DNA from: Mesorhizobium sp. M1C.F.Ca.ET.210.01.1.1
Lineage (GTDB): Bacteria > Pseudomonadota > Alphaproteobacteria > Rhizobiales > Rhizobiaceae
Assembly: GCF_004791585.1 (NCBI RefSeq)
Contig: NZ_SRUU01000006.1
Coordinates: 124,001 to 188,000 of the forward strand
Reading direction: 5' to 3'
Length of the DNA stretch: 64,000 bases
A program made the position numbers and the translations under genes. The notes below the pieces were generated by a model that saw nothing but the letters and a program-made list of their open reading frames with translations, had not been told where the DNA came from and searched no databases. This document shows, in pieces, positions 1-8,703 of the stretch (the stretch's first letter is position 1; each line of letters starts with the position of its first letter).

Positions 1-495
1 GCCGAGGCGGGGCTGGCGATCGACAACGGCATCGCCGTCGACGGGCACCTGCGCACCGAAGATCCCGACATCTTCGCCGCCGGCGACTGCTGCTCGTTCC
101 CGCTCGCCATCTATGGCGGGCGGCGCGTGCGGCTCGAGGCCTGGCGCAACGCGCAGGAGCAGGGCGCGCTCGCCGCAAGGAACATGCTCGGCGCCGACGA
201 GGCGCATGCCGCGGTGCCATGGTTCTGGTCGGACCAGTACGGGCTCACACTGCAGATCGCCGGGCTTTCCGACGAAGGCAAAAGCATCGTCCGGCGCGAC
301 CTCGACGACGGTGCCTTCATCCTGTTCCACCTGGCCGAGGACGGCAGGCTGGTCGCCGCCAGCGGCATCGGTCCCGGCAATGCGGTGGCGCGCGACATCC
401 GGCTGGCCGAGATGCTGATCGCCAAGCGGGCAAGGCCGGCGCCGGAGGCGCTCGGCTCGCAAGCGGTCAAGCTGAAGTCGCTGCTGGCGGCATAG
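1..495 (+). CDS. FAD-dependent NAD(P)H oxidoreductase, ferredoxin-reductase type (C-terminal part)
   Basis: The open frame enters from the left edge of the window, so the N-terminal nucleotide-binding domains are missing and only 164 codons plus stop are seen. The segment DPDIFAAGDC (residues 22-31 of the fragment) is the second FAD-binding motif of class II pyridine nucleotide reductases. It is followed by LEAWRNAQEQG and by the tryptophan-rich VPWFWSDQYG stretch that opens the C-terminal domain of BphA4/rhodocoxin-reductase-like enzymes. Such proteins pass electrons from NADH to a small ferredoxin, often for a Rieske oxygenase or P450. No partner ferredoxin or oxygenase is visible here; it could lie upstream. 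The next gene starts 39 bases downstream on the same strand. The family call is fairly secure, the physiological substrate is unknown. Confidence 0.8.
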   Translation, partial: AEAGLAIDNGIAVDGHLRTEDPDIFAAGDCCSFPLAIYGGRRVRLEAWRNAQEQGALAARNMLGADEAHAAVPWFWSDQYGLTLQIAGLSDEGKSIVRRDLDDGAFILFHLAEDGRLVAASGIGPGNAVARDIRLAEMLIAKRARPAPEALGSQAVKLKSLLAA

Positions 496-534
496 GCTGC
501 TCGGTCATGCAATCAAGGTTTTGAGGGGACGAAG

Positions 535-1341
535 ATGGCACGCAGCAGACCGACCGTCGCCGATTTGCAGTCGCTGAAGGGCAAGCGCCAGCTTTCCAAG
601 CTGCGCGTCTTCTCGCTGGAAGAGGCCGAGGCCGCCGAGCGGGCCGGCATCGACCTCATCTCGGTCCCCTATGACGTGATGTTCGATCCGCGCTTTCGCG
701 ACGCCGCGCCCACCTGCTTTGCCATTCCCGGCGACGAACGAATAAAGCTGGGGGCCACCACCGACGAGATTTTGCGCATGGCGGTGAAGCTGCGCGCGGC
801 AAGCGCCGACGCCATGTATTGCTCGGCCAGCCTGCAGACGATCCGCCGCCTGCGCGACGAGCACATCCCGGTCTGCGGTCATGTCGGCCTGATCCCGGCG
901 CATGCGACCTGGACAGGCGGCTTCAAGGCTGTCGGCAAGACCGCCGAGAGCGCTGCCTTCGTGTGGAAGCAGGTCAAGGACCTCGAAGCCGCCGGCGCCT
1001 TCGCCGCCGAGATCGAGGTGGTGCCGGCGGCCGTCGCCGGCGCAATCTCGCGCCGCACGCCGCTGATCATGATCTCGATGGGCGCCGGTGCCGGCTGCGA
1101 CGCGCAATATCTGTTCTCGGAGGACCTGCTCGGCAGCAATCGCGGCCATTATCCGCGCCACGCCAAGCGCTACCGCGACTTCGCGGCGGAACTCGACCGC
1201 CTCCAGAACGAGCGCATCGCCGCCTTCCGCGAATATGCCGACGACATCCAGTCAGGCGCCTATCCTGAGCCGCGCCACATGGTCGAGGCAGACCCCGAGG
1301 AAATGCGCAAGTTCGAGGCGTTTCTCGCCTCGGAGGGTTAG
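535..1341 (+). CDS. Divergent PanB-like protein (ketopantoate hydroxymethyltransferase paralogue)
   Basis: This 268-residue protein has the length and several landmarks of PanB, which makes ketopantoate from alpha-ketoisovalerate and methylene-tetrahydrofolate. GHVGLIPA, GGFKAVGK and EIEVVPA match the PanB GHLGLTPQ, GGYKVQGR and LECVP motifs, so the catalytic glutamate is kept. GAGAGCDAQ and the final SGAYPEPRH also fit. However, the regions holding the metal ligands in real PanB (LTAYDY, the ADLPF Asp and the VKLEGG Glu) are not conserved; for example LRVFSLEEA stands where the first Asp is expected. Start ATG follows GAGGGGACGAAG, a good ribosome site. Probably a paralogue of changed or lost activity, possibly co-transcribed with the upstream flavoprotein. 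No panC is next to it. Confidence 0.65.
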   Translation: MARSRPTVADLQSLKGKRQLSKLRVFSLEEAEAAERAGIDLISVPYDVMFDPRFRDAAPTCFAIPGDERIKLGATTDEILRMAVKLRAASADAMYCSASLQTIRRLRDEHIPVCGHVGLIPAHATWTGGFKAVGKTAESAAFVWKQVKDLEAAGAFAAEIEVVPAAVAGAISRRTPLIMISMGAGAGCDAQYLFSEDLLGSNRGHYPRHAKRYRDFAAELDRLQNERIAAFREYADDIQSGAYPEPRHMVEADPEEMRKFEAFLASEG

Positions 1342-1362
1342 TGATCGACCTGATTGGAGCCG

Positions 1363-2322
1363 CTAGAACAGCGCCTTCAACTCGTCCAGCTTGTCGTTGA
1401 CCAGCCAGCCGTAATAGTTCTCCTCGGGCAGCTTCTCCGGTTCCCCGGCGGCGCGCCGCTTCCCATTCTCTGCCTTCAGCGCATAGGCACGCTGCTCGGG
1501 ATTGCCGACATTGTAGAGCGTGGCGGTCAGCCCTGGATTTTCCGAGATGTCGAAGCCGGCGATGTTCCGGTAGGCATCGATCGACTTCCTGATCGTGGCG
1601 GCGACGTAAGGCAGCGTCAGGTCCGGATCCATGATGGTCTTGTAGACCGTGTTCGGATCCTTGACGTCGAGCTCGGGCAGGCCGGAGACCTTGTGCACGA
1701 TGTCGCTCATCTGCAGCGCCGTCAGCGGGTTGAGCTGGCCCAGCCCGAATGTCTGGCCGGCGTAGTAGGGCTGGAAGAAGGTGGCGCCGAAACGGTCATT
1801 GGGAAAGCTTGTGCCGCCGACGGTCTTGCCGCGGAAGGAATGGTTCCACACCTGCTCGCGGCACTCCCAAAGATCGTAGCTGTCGTCCAGGCCCGCACAT
1901 TTCTTGAACTCCGGCCGCTGGACGAAATCGCTGACGTCCTCGCCTTCATAGGCGAAGGTGAGCCTGCTCGAGAGATACGACATCGCCTTGACGTAATAGG
2001 TCTGCAGCCGGTCGTAGGCATCGACATTGTAGGTATGCTCGCCGACGATGGCGCCGACGATGTGCATCGGATCGATGCCATAGGCAGCAGCCGCTTTCCT
2101 TATCTTGGCGCGCAGCTCGGCATCGTTCTGCAGCAGCGCATAGACCTTGCGATACTTGGCCTGGAAGGTGGTGCTGGTGGCCTGGGTGCGCCGGCTGGAG
2201 GCGCCGGGTATGTCGGGCTGCATGCCGTTGCGATTGCCCGGCGGCACCATGGTTGCAGCATCGGCCATCGTTATGGCCGATGCCAAAGCCAGGCCGAGAA
2301 AGAGGAATATGCGCTTCTTCAT
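1363..2322 (-). CDS. DUF1402-type secreted protein
   Basis: This 319-residue protein begins MKKRIFLFLGLALASAITMADA, whose lysines, hydrophobic core and small residues before the cleavage point make a signal peptide, so the mature protein is likely periplasmic. I chose this start over an in-frame ATG 63 bases upstream because the signal peptide begins here. The body (YGIDPMHIVGAIVGEHTYN, FGLGQLNPLTALQMSD, ATLYNVG) looks like the lysozyme-like DUF1402 proteins of Rhizobiales: a conserved Glu after AIVG and the GQLNP segment recall lytic transglycosylase folds. That suggests a cell-wall role, but no enzyme activity is proven for the family. It lies on the same strand as hslU, downstream of it, separated by about 350 bases with two palindromic repeats. 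Confidence 0.6.
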   Translation of the reverse strand: MKKRIFLFLGLALASAITMADAATMVPPGNRNGMQPDIPGASSRRTQATSTTFQAKYRKVYALLQNDAELRAKIRKAAAAYGIDPMHIVGAIVGEHTYNVDAYDRLQTYYVKAMSYLSSRLTFAYEGEDVSDFVQRPEFKKCAGLDDSYDLWECREQVWNHSFRGKTVGGTSFPNDRFGATFFQPYYAGQTFGLGQLNPLTALQMSDIVHKVSGLPELDVKDPNTVYKTIMDPDLTLPYVAATIRKSIDAYRNIAGFDISENPGLTATLYNVGNPEQRAYALKAENGKRRAAGEPEKLPEENYYGWLVNDKLDELKALF

Positions 2323-2380
2323 GCACCGCCGCCCTGGACCGGCCCAGCTGTCGCTGATCCGCTCCAACCACTTATTTTTA

Positions 2381-2426
2381 CACAATTTCGGACGGAAAAC
2401 CGCTGCGCACTTTTCCTGAAATTGCT
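2381..2426. repeat. Palindromic intergenic element, family A, copy 1
   Basis: Arms CAATTTC and GAAATTG enclose a core GACGGAAAACCGC..CGCACTTTTCC, so the two strands can each form a long hairpin. It matches five other copies in this window but both arms carry a matching base change relative to the usual CAATTCC/GGAATTG. It lies between the signal-peptide start of the DUF1402 gene and hslU. Confidence 0.8.
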
Positions 2427-2603
2427 GGTCGAAATCGGCGGCAACCTAGGTAAAGGCGGCAGGAGAGTCGAGAGAAGGCAGCGGCCTGCCGCCAAGAATG
2501 GTGGCCGGTTGCTTCCATTTGGCCACACTTTGGATTTCGGGCCGACACATGTGCCGGCCCGAGATGCACGGCCGTTAGCTTTCACCGTTTCACGGAAACG
2601 TCG
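2427..2603. other. Non-coding gap between repeat copies 1 and 2
   Basis: The stretch between the two palindromic elements downstream of hslU has no convincing gene. It contains a partial repeat-like GGCCGACACATGTGCCGGCC, a perfect self-complementary hairpin at about 2540-2559 that may serve as a terminator stem for hslU, though no T-run follows in either direction. Confidence 0.4.
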
Positions 2604-2676
2604 AACCGCTCTATCTTTTTGTTTTGACGCAATTCCGGACGGAAAACCGAGTCGCACTTTTCCTGGAATTGCTCTA
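2604..2676. repeat. Palindromic intergenic element, family A, copy 2 (carries the hslU stop codon)
   Basis: The element has arms GCAATTCCGG and CTGGAATTGC and an inner pair GGAAAA/TTTTCC. On the minus strand it begins TAGAGCAATTCCAGG, and the TAG is the hslU stop codon. A leading part, CCGCTCTATCTTTTTGTTTT, recurs upstream of copies 3 and 5. In the hslU mRNA this would form a strong 3' hairpin directly after the stop. Confidence 0.8.
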
Positions 2677-3987
2677 AAGGATGAACCGCGACAGGTCCGT
2701 GTTGCGCGACAGGTCGCCGACATGCTTCTGCACATAGTCGGCATCGATGGTGACCTTCGTGCCGTTGCGGTCCGGCGCGTCGTAGGAGATTTCGTCCAGC
2801 ACGCGCTCCATCACCGTCTGCAGGCGCCTGGCGCCGATGTTCTCGACACTGGCGTTGAGGTCGACGGCGATGCCGGCCAGCGAATCGATGGCGTCGTCGG
2901 TGAAGGTGAGATCGACGCCTTCGGTCTTCATCAGCGCGATATACTGCTTGATCAGGCTGGCCTCGGTCTCGGTGAGGATGCGGACGAAATCCTCCTTCTC
3001 CAGCGCACGCAGCTCGACGCGGATCGGCAGGCGGCCCTGCAGCTCCGGCAGCAGGTCCGACGGCTTGGAGACATGGAATGCGCCCGAAGCGATGAACAGG
3101 ATGTGGTCGGTCTTGATCGGCCCGTATTTGGTCGCGACCGTCGTGCCCTCGACCAGCGGCAGCAGGTCGCGCTGCACGCCTTCACGGGAAACGCCTGCGC
3201 CGACGCCGCCTTCGCGCGAGGCGATCTTGTCGATCTCGTCGATGAAGACGATGCCGTCATTCTCGGCCGATTCAAGCGCCCGGCGCACCACCTCGTCCTG
3301 GTCGAGCAGCTTGTCGGACTCGTCGTTGACCAGGAGCTCGTAGGAATCGCGCACCGTGGTCTTGCGGCTCTTGGTCCTGCGGCCGCCCATGGCCTTCGAC
3401 AGCATGTCGTTGATGTTGAGCACACCGATGTTGGCGCCGGGCATGCCGGGGATCTCGAAGCCGGGCATGCCGCCGGTGCCGGTGTCGGCCACCTCGATCT
3501 CTATCTCCTTGTCGTCGAGCTCGCCGTCGCGCAGCCTCTTGCGGAAACTATCGCGGGTGGCCGGGCTGGCGGTCTTGCCGACGAGCGCCTCCAGCACGCG
3601 CTCCTCGGCGTTGACCTGGGCGCGCGCGCTGACGTCCTCGCGCATCTTCTCGCGCGTCAGGCCGATGGCGACCTCGACGAGGTCGCGCACGATCTGCTCG
3701 ACGTCGCGGCCGACATAGCCGACCTCGGTGAACTTGGTGGCCTCGACCTTGACGAAGGGCGCGCCGGCGAGCCGCGCCAGACGGCGCGAAATCTCGGTCT
3801 TGCCGACGCCGGTCGGGCCGATCATCAGGATGTTCTTCGGCATCACCTCTTCGCGCATCTGGCCTTCCAGCTGCTGGCGGCGCCAGCGGTTGCGCAAGGC
3901 GATCGCCACGGCGCGCTTGGCGTCCTTCTGGCCGATGATGAAGCGGTCGAGTTCCGAAACGATTTCGCGGGGAGAGAAGGTGCTCAT
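2674..3987 (-). CDS. hslU: ATP-dependent protease ATPase subunit HslU
   Basis: HslU is the AAA+ unfoldase that feeds proteins into the HslV peptidase chamber in the cytoplasm. The 437-residue length is normal. It starts [20 protein letters not shown], which is the family N-terminus; a 46-codon in-frame extension upstream was rejected because it overlaps the preceding gene and is not conserved in kind. Walker A GPTGVGKT lies at residues 57-64 and Walker B VFIDEID near residue 248. The intermediate (I) domain is in the middle, with the acidic [12 protein letters not shown] segment, and the C-terminus SRFIL is the tail that inserts between HslV subunits. Its partner HslV is encoded about 1.2 kb upstream on the same strand, with two genes between. 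The stop codon is formed by a palindromic repeat. Confidence 0.97.
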   Translation of the reverse strand: MSTFSPREIVSELDRFIIGQKDAKRAVAIALRNRWRRQQLEGQMREEVMPKNILMIGPTGVGKTEISRRLARLAGAPFVKVEATKFTEVGYVGRDVEQIVRDLVEVAIGLTREKMREDVSARAQVNAEERVLEALVGKTASPATRDSFRKRLRDGELDDKEIEIEVADTGTGGMPGFEIPGMPGANIGVLNINDMLSKAMGGRRTKSRKTTVRDSYELLVNDESDKLLDQDEVVRRALESAENDGIVFIDEIDKIASREGGVGAGVSREGVQRDLLPLVEGTTVATKYGPIKTDHILFIASGAFHVSKPSDLLPELQGRLPIRVELRALEKEDFVRILTETEASLIKQYIALMKTEGVDLTFTDDAIDSLAGIAVDLNASVENIGARRLQTVMERVLDEISYDAPDRNGTKVTIDADYVQKHVGDLSRNTDLSRFIL

Positions 3988-3992
3988 AATAC

Positions 3993-4592
3993 TCAAATTC
4001 CACTTTGCCACTGCTTGATGGACTCGAACGGATGCAGCAGCATGATCACGTTGAGCGTCAGATTGTCCCGGATGATGTAGCCCGTGCCGAACTCGAAGAT
4101 GAGCGCCAGGGCCACGATCACCCATATAGGGAGCTTTCGCGCCATCACAAATCCCAGCGCCATGAACAGCGTGTCGGACACCGAGTTGATGATCGAGTCG
4201 CCGTAATAATTGAGCGAGATGGTGCCGGCGCGGTAGCGGTCGATGATGAAGGGGCTGTTTTCCAGGAGCTCCCAGCCGCCTTCGATGAGAACGGCGAAAG
4301 CCAGCCTCAGCCCGACCGGCGAGCGCGGGAACAGGAACGCGGCCAGCGCATAGAACAGGAAACCGTGGATGATGTGCGAGAAGGTGTACCAGTCGGCGAT
4401 GTGCTGTGAATTCTCCGAACTGTTCACCACGCCGTGCCAGAGCTTGACGTAGCCGCAGGTGCAGATCGGCGGATGGCCCATGCCATAGAGGGCGCCGGCC
4501 TGGAAAATGACCAAGGCGAGCACCAGAAGCAGCCCCATGCGCCAGCTGTCTTCATAGGCGGAAAGCGTCTTGTCCTCTTCGGGCGCAATCAT
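3993..4592 (-). CDS. UPF0314 (DUF2585) membrane protein
   Basis: This 199-residue integral membrane protein has about five hydrophobic segments ([86 protein letters not shown]). It is the UPF0314/DUF2585 family that sits beside hslU and hslV in Rhizobiales; function unknown. I start it at the ATG preceded by AAGAGGGGGACTG, 4 bases after the upstream GNAT stop, rather than at an ATG 39 bases earlier. It ends 5 bases before hslU, so hslV, the GNAT, this gene and hslU look like one transcript. No catalytic motif can be named. Confidence 0.8.
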   Translation of the reverse strand: MIAPEEDKTLSAYEDSWRMGLLLVLALVIFQAGALYGMGHPPICTCGYVKLWHGVVNSSENSQHIADWYTFSHIIHGFLFYALAAFLFPRSPVGLRLAFAVLIEGGWELLENSPFIIDRYRAGTISLNYYGDSIINSVSDTLFMALGFVMARKLPIWVIVALALIFEFGTGYIIRDNLTLNVIMLLHPFESIKQWQSGI

Positions 4593-4596
4593 CCGT

Positions 4597-5121
4597 TCAG
4601 TCCCCCTCTTCCATATCGTCCTCGGCCGCATCGACGGCCATCAGCACGACGTCCCCATATTGCGATTGCCGGCGGCCGCTCGGCCTGAAACCGGCCTTTT
4701 CATAGGCGCGGATGGCGCGGCCATTGTCCGGATGCGGATCGATGATGACGCGCGGCGCGCCTTCCTCGAACAGCGCCTCGACGAACTGGCGCACGATCGC
4801 CGAGCCATGACCGATGCCGACCAGGTCCGCTGGGCCGATCGACAGATCGATGCCCAGCGTGCCGAATGGCTGGTCGGCATAGGGATGGTCGTCTTCCAAA
4901 TGCGGATCGTAGCTCTGCAGATAGGCGATCGGCCTGCCGTCCAGTTCGACGATCAGCGGCTCCACCGAAACCGAATCGAGATGCTCGCGGATTTCGGCGA
5001 TCTCCTTTTGCGGATCGTCCCACCATTCGGCGACATGCGGCTCGGCAAGCCAGCGGGCGATCATCGGCAGGTCCTTTTCGGTGACCGGCCGAAAATCGTA
5101 GCTGTCTTCCCGTTCGACCAT
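4597..5121 (-). CDS. GNAT-family acetyltransferase (AAC(6')-like)
   Basis: The 174-residue protein has the GNAT layout: [18 protein letters not shown] at the start, [19 protein letters not shown] as the acetyl-CoA pyrophosphate loop region and [19 protein letters not shown] as motif B. The opening and the W-rich HVAEWWDD segment resemble aminoglycoside 6'-N-acetyltransferase relatives. An aminoglycoside substrate is not implied, since most chromosomal members have unknown amine substrates. The start chosen has GGAAAAG 4 bases before it. An upstream ATG (at 5184) would overlap hslV by 11 bases and add a segment without family features. It lies between hslV and the UPF0314 gene in a compact minus-strand cluster. 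Confidence 0.8.
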   Translation of the reverse strand: MVEREDSYDFRPVTEKDLPMIARWLAEPHVAEWWDDPQKEIAEIREHLDSVSVEPLIVELDGRPIAYLQSYDPHLEDDHPYADQPFGTLGIDLSIGPADLVGIGHGSAIVRQFVEALFEEGAPRVIIDPHPDNGRAIRAYEKAGFRPSGRRQSQYGDVVLMAVDAAEDDMEEGD

Positions 5122-5173
5122 GATCTTTTCCAAAAACCGGCTCCCACCTTTGGGACCATGGTCAGGCTTCGCC

Positions 5174-5725
5174 TCAGGCGGCATCGAGCATTTCGACGAC
5201 GAAGTTGCCGTTGGTGTAGACGCAGATATCGGCCGCGATCTGCATCGCCTTGCGGGCGATCTCCTCGGCGTCCTTGTCGGTATCCATCAGCGCGCGGGCA
5301 GCCGCCAGCGCATAGTTGCCGCCGGAACCGATGGCCATGACGCCATGTTCGGGCTCGAGCACGTCGCCGGTGCCGGTCAATGCCAGCGAGACCGACTTGT
5401 CAGCCACCAGCATCATCGCTTCCAGCCGGCGCAGATAGCGGTCGGTGCGCCAGTCCTTGGCAAGCTCGACGCAGGCGCGCGTCAGCTGGTCCGGATATTG
5501 TTCGAGCTTGGCTTCGAGGCGTTCGAGCAGGGTGAAGGCATCGGCAGTGGCGCCGGCAAAACCGGCAATGACGCTGCCGCCCTTGCCGATGCGGCGCACC
5601 TTGCGCGCGTTGCCCTTCATGATGGTCTGGCCAAGGCTGACCTGGCCGTCGCCGGCGATCACAACCTTGTTGCCCTTGCGCACGCTGACGATGGTGGTGG
5701 CGTGCATGGTCAGTTCATTCGACAT
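5174..5725 (-). CDS. hslV: ATP-dependent protease peptidase subunit HslV
   Basis: HslV is the proteasome-like threonine peptidase that pairs with HslU. The 183-residue protein shows [23 protein letters not shown] near the N-terminus; the first Thr of TTIVSVR (residue 10) should be the nucleophile exposed after removal of a nine-residue propeptide, longer than the single Met of E. coli. An internal ATG at residue 7 would leave only MHA before [18 protein letters not shown], typical of the family, is at about 133-146. It is the first gene of the minus-strand hslV-GNAT-UPF0314-hslU cluster and diverges from hisB. Heat-shock control is known for hslVU in other bacteria, but I could not see a convincing sigma-32 promoter in the gap. 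Confidence 0.97.
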   Translation of the reverse strand: MSNELTMHATTIVSVRKGNKVVIAGDGQVSLGQTIMKGNARKVRRIGKGGSVIAGFAGATADAFTLLERLEAKLEQYPDQLTRACVELAKDWRTDRYLRRLEAMMLVADKSVSLALTGTGDVLEPEHGVMAIGSGGNYALAAARALMDTDKDAEEIARKAMQIAADICVYTNGNFVVEMLDAA

Positions 5726-5930
5726 TTACGGCTCCGATTCGCGCTATCCCTTGGAAAGGCGATTGGCGCGGTACGAGTGACTTTTGATTGCCATATGTAT
5801 GCATGAGGCGAGTGAATGCAAACCGCCTCCGGCAAGGCCGATACCGCCTGGAATGGCAACTGGCAATCGCCGGATCATGCTGATAGAAGGCTCTCGTTTT
5901 CAAGCCCGTGCCCCTGAACAGGACTGACTG
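5726..5930. other. Divergent intergenic region hslV/hisB
   Basis: These 205 bases must hold the promoters for hslV (leftward) and the histidine operon (rightward). It is locally less GC-rich around CTTTTGATTGCCATATGTATGCATG. I see no clear -35/-10 pair, attenuator peptide or T-box; in particular there is no run of His codons before hisB, so his-leader attenuation is not evident. Confidence 0.5.
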
Positions 5931-6530
5931 ATGCCGCCCCGTTCCGCCGAAATCAGCCGCAAGACCAAGGAAACCGAGATTTCGGTGTCGATCCATGTCG
6001 ACGGCAAGGGTAAATCCGACATCGCGACGGGCGTCGGCTTCTTCGACCATATGCTCGACCAGCTGTCGCGCCATTCGCTGATCGACATGACGATCAAGGC
6101 CAAAGGCGATCTGCACATCGACGACCACCACACGGTCGAGGACACCGGCATCGCGATCGGCCAGGCGCTGGGCAAGGCTCTGGGCGAGCGGCGCGGCATC
6201 ATGCGCTACGCCTCGATCGACCTTGCCATGGACGAGACGCTGACACGGGCGGCGATCGATGTTTCCGGCCGGCCCTTCCTGGTCTGGAACGTCGCCTTCT
6301 CATCGCCGAAGATCGGCACCTTCGACACCGAGCTGGTGCGTGAGTTCTTCCAGGCCCTGGCACAGAATGCCGGCATCACGCTGCATGTGACCAATCACTG
6401 CGGCGCCAACAACCATCATATCGCGGAAACCTGCTTCAAGGCGGTGGCACGAGCGCTGCGCGCGGCGCTGGAGCCCGACCCGCGCCAGCCTGACGCGGTG
6501 CCGTCCACCAAGGGATCCCTGAAAGGATAG
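5931..6530 (+). CDS. hisB: Imidazoleglycerol-phosphate dehydratase HisB
   Basis: HisB removes water from imidazole glycerol phosphate, the sixth step of histidine synthesis, using manganese. The 199-residue protein is the monofunctional form, without the histidinol-phosphatase domain of enterobacteria. The two metal-binding HH motifs are present: DDHHTVED at 64-71 and NNHHIAE near 159-165. [16 protein letters not shown] (34-49) is another signature. Its ATG follows GACTGACTG with only a weak ribosome site. It leads a run of genes with gaps of a few bases or overlaps (DUF2628, hisH, DUF1330, hisA, arginase-like, hisF, hisE). Confidence 0.97.
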   Translation: MPPRSAEISRKTKETEISVSIHVDGKGKSDIATGVGFFDHMLDQLSRHSLIDMTIKAKGDLHIDDHHTVEDTGIAIGQALGKALGERRGIMRYASIDLAMDETLTRAAIDVSGRPFLVWNVAFSSPKIGTFDTELVREFFQALAQNAGITLHVTNHCGANNHHIAETCFKAVARALRAALEPDPRQPDAVPSTKGSLKG

Positions 6531-6534
6531 CCCT

Positions 6535-7011
6535 ATGGCCATCTATGTTGTGATGGAGCCGCCTGCGGGCGGCAACAAGGCCGACGATGCGATGCTGGTG
6601 CGCGACGGCTTCACCTGGCTCGGTTTCCTGTTCCCGCCGGTCTGGCTCGCCTGGCACCGGCTGTGGATCGAGGCCTTGCTGACCTTTGCGGTCACGGCGA
6701 TCCTGTCCGCGCTCGGCGAAAAGCTCGGCCTTGGATGGGCCGGATCGGCCCTGTCGCTCTTGGTGTCGCTCTATATCGGGCTCGAAGGGCAAGACCTGCG
6801 GATATCGGCGCTGCGCCGCCGCGGCTGGCGGGAATGGGGCGTGGTCGAGGCCGGCAATCTTGGCGGCGCCGAGGCGCGCTACGTGCTGGAAGCCGACGGA
6901 CGCGAGGAAGAGCCGGCACCCATGCCGCGCATCGTTCCCGACACGAACCTGGCGCGGCCCGCCCAGACAGGCATGGCGCTGGGGCTGACGCATACGCCGG
7001 GAAGGCCCTGA
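6535..7011 (+). CDS. DUF2628 small membrane protein in the his operon
   Basis: The 158-residue protein starts 4 bases after hisB stops. It has a short N-terminal part, then [31 protein letters not shown] and [15 protein letters not shown] as two or three membrane segments, followed by a charged cytoplasmic tail ([14 protein letters not shown] and a proline-rich end). The [12 protein letters not shown] segment is the hallmark of DUF2628. The family is common between hisB and hisH in Rhizobiales, which suggests steady co-expression, but no role in histidine synthesis is known. The tail of about 50 residues has no recognisable fold. Confidence 0.8.
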   Translation: MAIYVVMEPPAGGNKADDAMLVRDGFTWLGFLFPPVWLAWHRLWIEALLTFAVTAILSALGEKLGLGWAGSALSLLVSLYIGLEGQDLRISALRRRGWREWGVVEAGNLGGAEARYVLEADGREEEPAPMPRIVPDTNLARPAQTGMALGLTHTPGRP

Positions 7012-7012
7012 C

Positions 7013-7663
7013 ATGCGGGTAGCAATCATCGACTATGGCTCGGGCAATCTGCGCTCGGCCACCAAGGCCTTCGAGCGCGCCGCGCATGAGGCAGGCATCG
7101 CGGCGACCATCGATCTCACCGCCGATGCCGAGCGGGTGCGCAGCGCCGACCGCATCGTGCTGCCGGGCGTCGGCGCCTATGCCGACTGCGCCGCCGGCCT
7201 CAATGCCGTCCCCGGCATGTGGGAAGCGGTGGAAGAGGCGGCGCTTCGCAAGGCGCGTCCCTTCCTCGGCATCTGCGTCGGCATGCAGTTGATGTCGGAA
7301 CGCGGGCTGGAAAAGACGATCACCAAGGGGTTCGGCTGGATCGCCGGCGACGTCAAGGAGATCACGCCGACCGATCCGGCGCTGAAGATCCCCCAGATCG
7401 GCTGGAACACGATCGAGCTCAAGCGCCAGCATCCGCTGTTTTCGGGCATCGAGACCGGTCCGAAGGGGCTGCATGCCTATTTCGTTCATTCCTACCACCT
7501 GGAAGCGAGGAACCCCGCCGAGGTGCTGGCCGTCGCCGACTATGGCGGGCCGGTGACGGCGGCCGTCGCCCGCGACAACCTCGCCGGCACGCAGTTCCAT
7601 CCCGAAAAGAGCCAGGCGCTGGGCCTGGCGCTGATCACCAATTTCCTGAGGTGGAGGCCCTAG
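7013..7663 (+). CDS. hisH: Imidazole glycerol phosphate synthase, glutaminase subunit HisH
   Basis: HisH hydrolyses glutamine and channels ammonia to HisF, which joins it to PRFAR to give imidazole glycerol phosphate and AICAR. The 216-residue protein has the class I amidotransferase triad: Cys88 in GICVGMQ, and His196 and Glu198 in [21 protein letters not shown] at the N-terminus and GVGAYADC are HisH signatures. It begins one base after the DUF2628 stop and its stop codon touches the ATG of the next gene, so translation is probably coupled. Its partner hisF is three genes downstream. Confidence 0.97.
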   Translation: MRVAIIDYGSGNLRSATKAFERAAHEAGIAATIDLTADAERVRSADRIVLPGVGAYADCAAGLNAVPGMWEAVEEAALRKARPFLGICVGMQLMSERGLEKTITKGFGWIAGDVKEITPTDPALKIPQIGWNTIELKRQHPLFSGIETGPKGLHAYFVHSYHLEARNPAEVLAVADYGGPVTAAVARDNLAGTQFHPEKSQALGLALITNFLRWRP

Positions 7664-7954
7664 ATGAGCAAGAAGGGCTATTGGATCGCGATGATCGACG
7701 TCCACGATCCTGAGGTTTGCAAGCAATATATCGAGGCCAATGCGAAAGCCTTCGCCAAATACGGCGCGACGTTTCCGGTGCGGGCTGGACGCCATGCAAG
7801 TCCCGAGGGAGCGACCGGGAACCGCCACGTGGTGGTGGAGTTTTCGTCCTACGAGACGGCGCTCGCCTGCTACGACTCGCCCGAATATCAGGAAGCCTTG
7901 AAATTCCGACTGGCGGCATCGAGCGGTCATTTTGTCATCGTCGAGGGCGCCTGA
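7664..7954 (+). CDS. DUF1330 family protein
   Basis: The 96-residue protein reads [24 protein letters not shown] then [26 protein letters not shown], the pattern of the DUF1330 dimeric alpha-beta barrel (ferredoxin-like) fold. Family members are small stand-alone proteins of unknown biochemical role. It starts directly at the hisH stop codon (TAGATG) and ends two bases before the GTG of hisA. Being embedded in the histidine operon suggests a linked role or just shared expression. Confidence 0.8.
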   Translation: MSKKGYWIAMIDVHDPEVCKQYIEANAKAFAKYGATFPVRAGRHASPEGATGNRHVVVEFSSYETALACYDSPEYQEALKFRLAASSGHFVIVEGA

Positions 7955-7956
7955 TC

Positions 7957-8703
7957 GTGATCCTGTTTCCGGCAATCGACCTCAAGGATGGCAAATGCGT
8001 GCGCCTGAAGCACGGCGACATGGCGACCGCCACCATCTACAACGATGATCCGGCAGCCCAGGCCAAGGCCTTCGAGGAGCAGGGCTTCGAATGGCTGCAC
8101 GTCGTCGACCTCAACGGCGCCTTCAAAGGCCAGAGCGTCAATTCCGCGGCGGTCGGCGCCATCCTCAAGGCGACGAAGAACCCGGTGCAGCTCGGCGGCG
8201 GCATCCGCACGCTGGCGCAGATCGAGGACTGGCTGGACCGCGGCCTGGCGCGCGTCATCCTGGGCACCGTAGCGGTGCGCGAGCCGGAGCTGGTGAAGGA
8301 CGCCTGCAAAGCCTTCCCCGGAAAGATCGCCGTCGGCATCGACGCCAAGGGTGGCAAGGTTGCGGTAGAGGGCTGGGCCGAAGCCTCGGAACTCGGCGTC
8401 ATCGAGCTGGCGAAGAAATTCGAGGGCGCGGGCGTCGCCGCCATCATCTACACCGACATCGACCGCGACGGCGTGCTTACCGGCATCAACTGGGATTCGA
8501 CGATCAGCCTTGCCGAAGCGGTGACGATCCCCGTCATCGCGTCCGGCGGGCTGGCCTCGATCGCCGACATCGTGCGCATGACCATGCCAGATGCCAGGAG
8601 GCTCGAAGGCGCGATCTCCGGCCGCGCGCTCTATGACGGGCGCATCGACCCGGCGGAGGCGCTGGCAGTCCTGCGTGGCGAGGGGATGGAGGCAGAACGG
8701 TGA
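7957..8703 (+). CDS. hisA: Phosphoribosylformimino-5-aminoimidazole carboxamide ribotide isomerase HisA
   Basis: HisA is the (beta-alpha)8 barrel isomerase that converts ProFAR to PRFAR. I use the GTG start that gives [20 protein letters not shown], the family N-terminus, and length 248. A longer reading frame upstream overlaps the DUF1330 gene in another frame and is not family-like. The two phosphate-binding half-barrel loops are [16 protein letters not shown] and [12 protein letters not shown], and catalytic Asp candidates are in PAIDLKDGK and YTDIDRDG. Its TGA overlaps the next gene's GTG start (GTGA). Confidence 0.96.
   Translation: MILFPAIDLKDGKCVRLKHGDMATATIYNDDPAAQAKAFEEQGFEWLHVVDLNGAFKGQSVNSAAVGAILKATKNPVQLGGGIRTLAQIEDWLDRGLARVILGTVAVREPELVKDACKAFPGKIAVGIDAKGGKVAVEGWAEASELGVIELAKKFEGAGVAAIIYTDIDRDGVLTGINWDSTISLAEAVTIPVIASGGLASIADIVRMTMPDARRLEGAISGRALYDGRIDPAEALAVLRGEGMEAER

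Noticed and set aside
1354..4080. A 908-codon plus-strand open frame opposite DUF1402 and hslU
   Set aside because: It is antisense to two clear minus-strand genes, has no domain and reflects the third-position GC bias.
5726..5930. Heat-shock (sigma-32) promoter for hslV or a his leader peptide
   Set aside because: I could not find a convincing CTTG..-10 pair in the right direction or a run of His codons.
7717..7956. N-terminal extension of hisA
   Set aside because: It overlaps the DUF1330 gene in another frame and lacks homology; the GTG at 7957 gives the standard HisA start.
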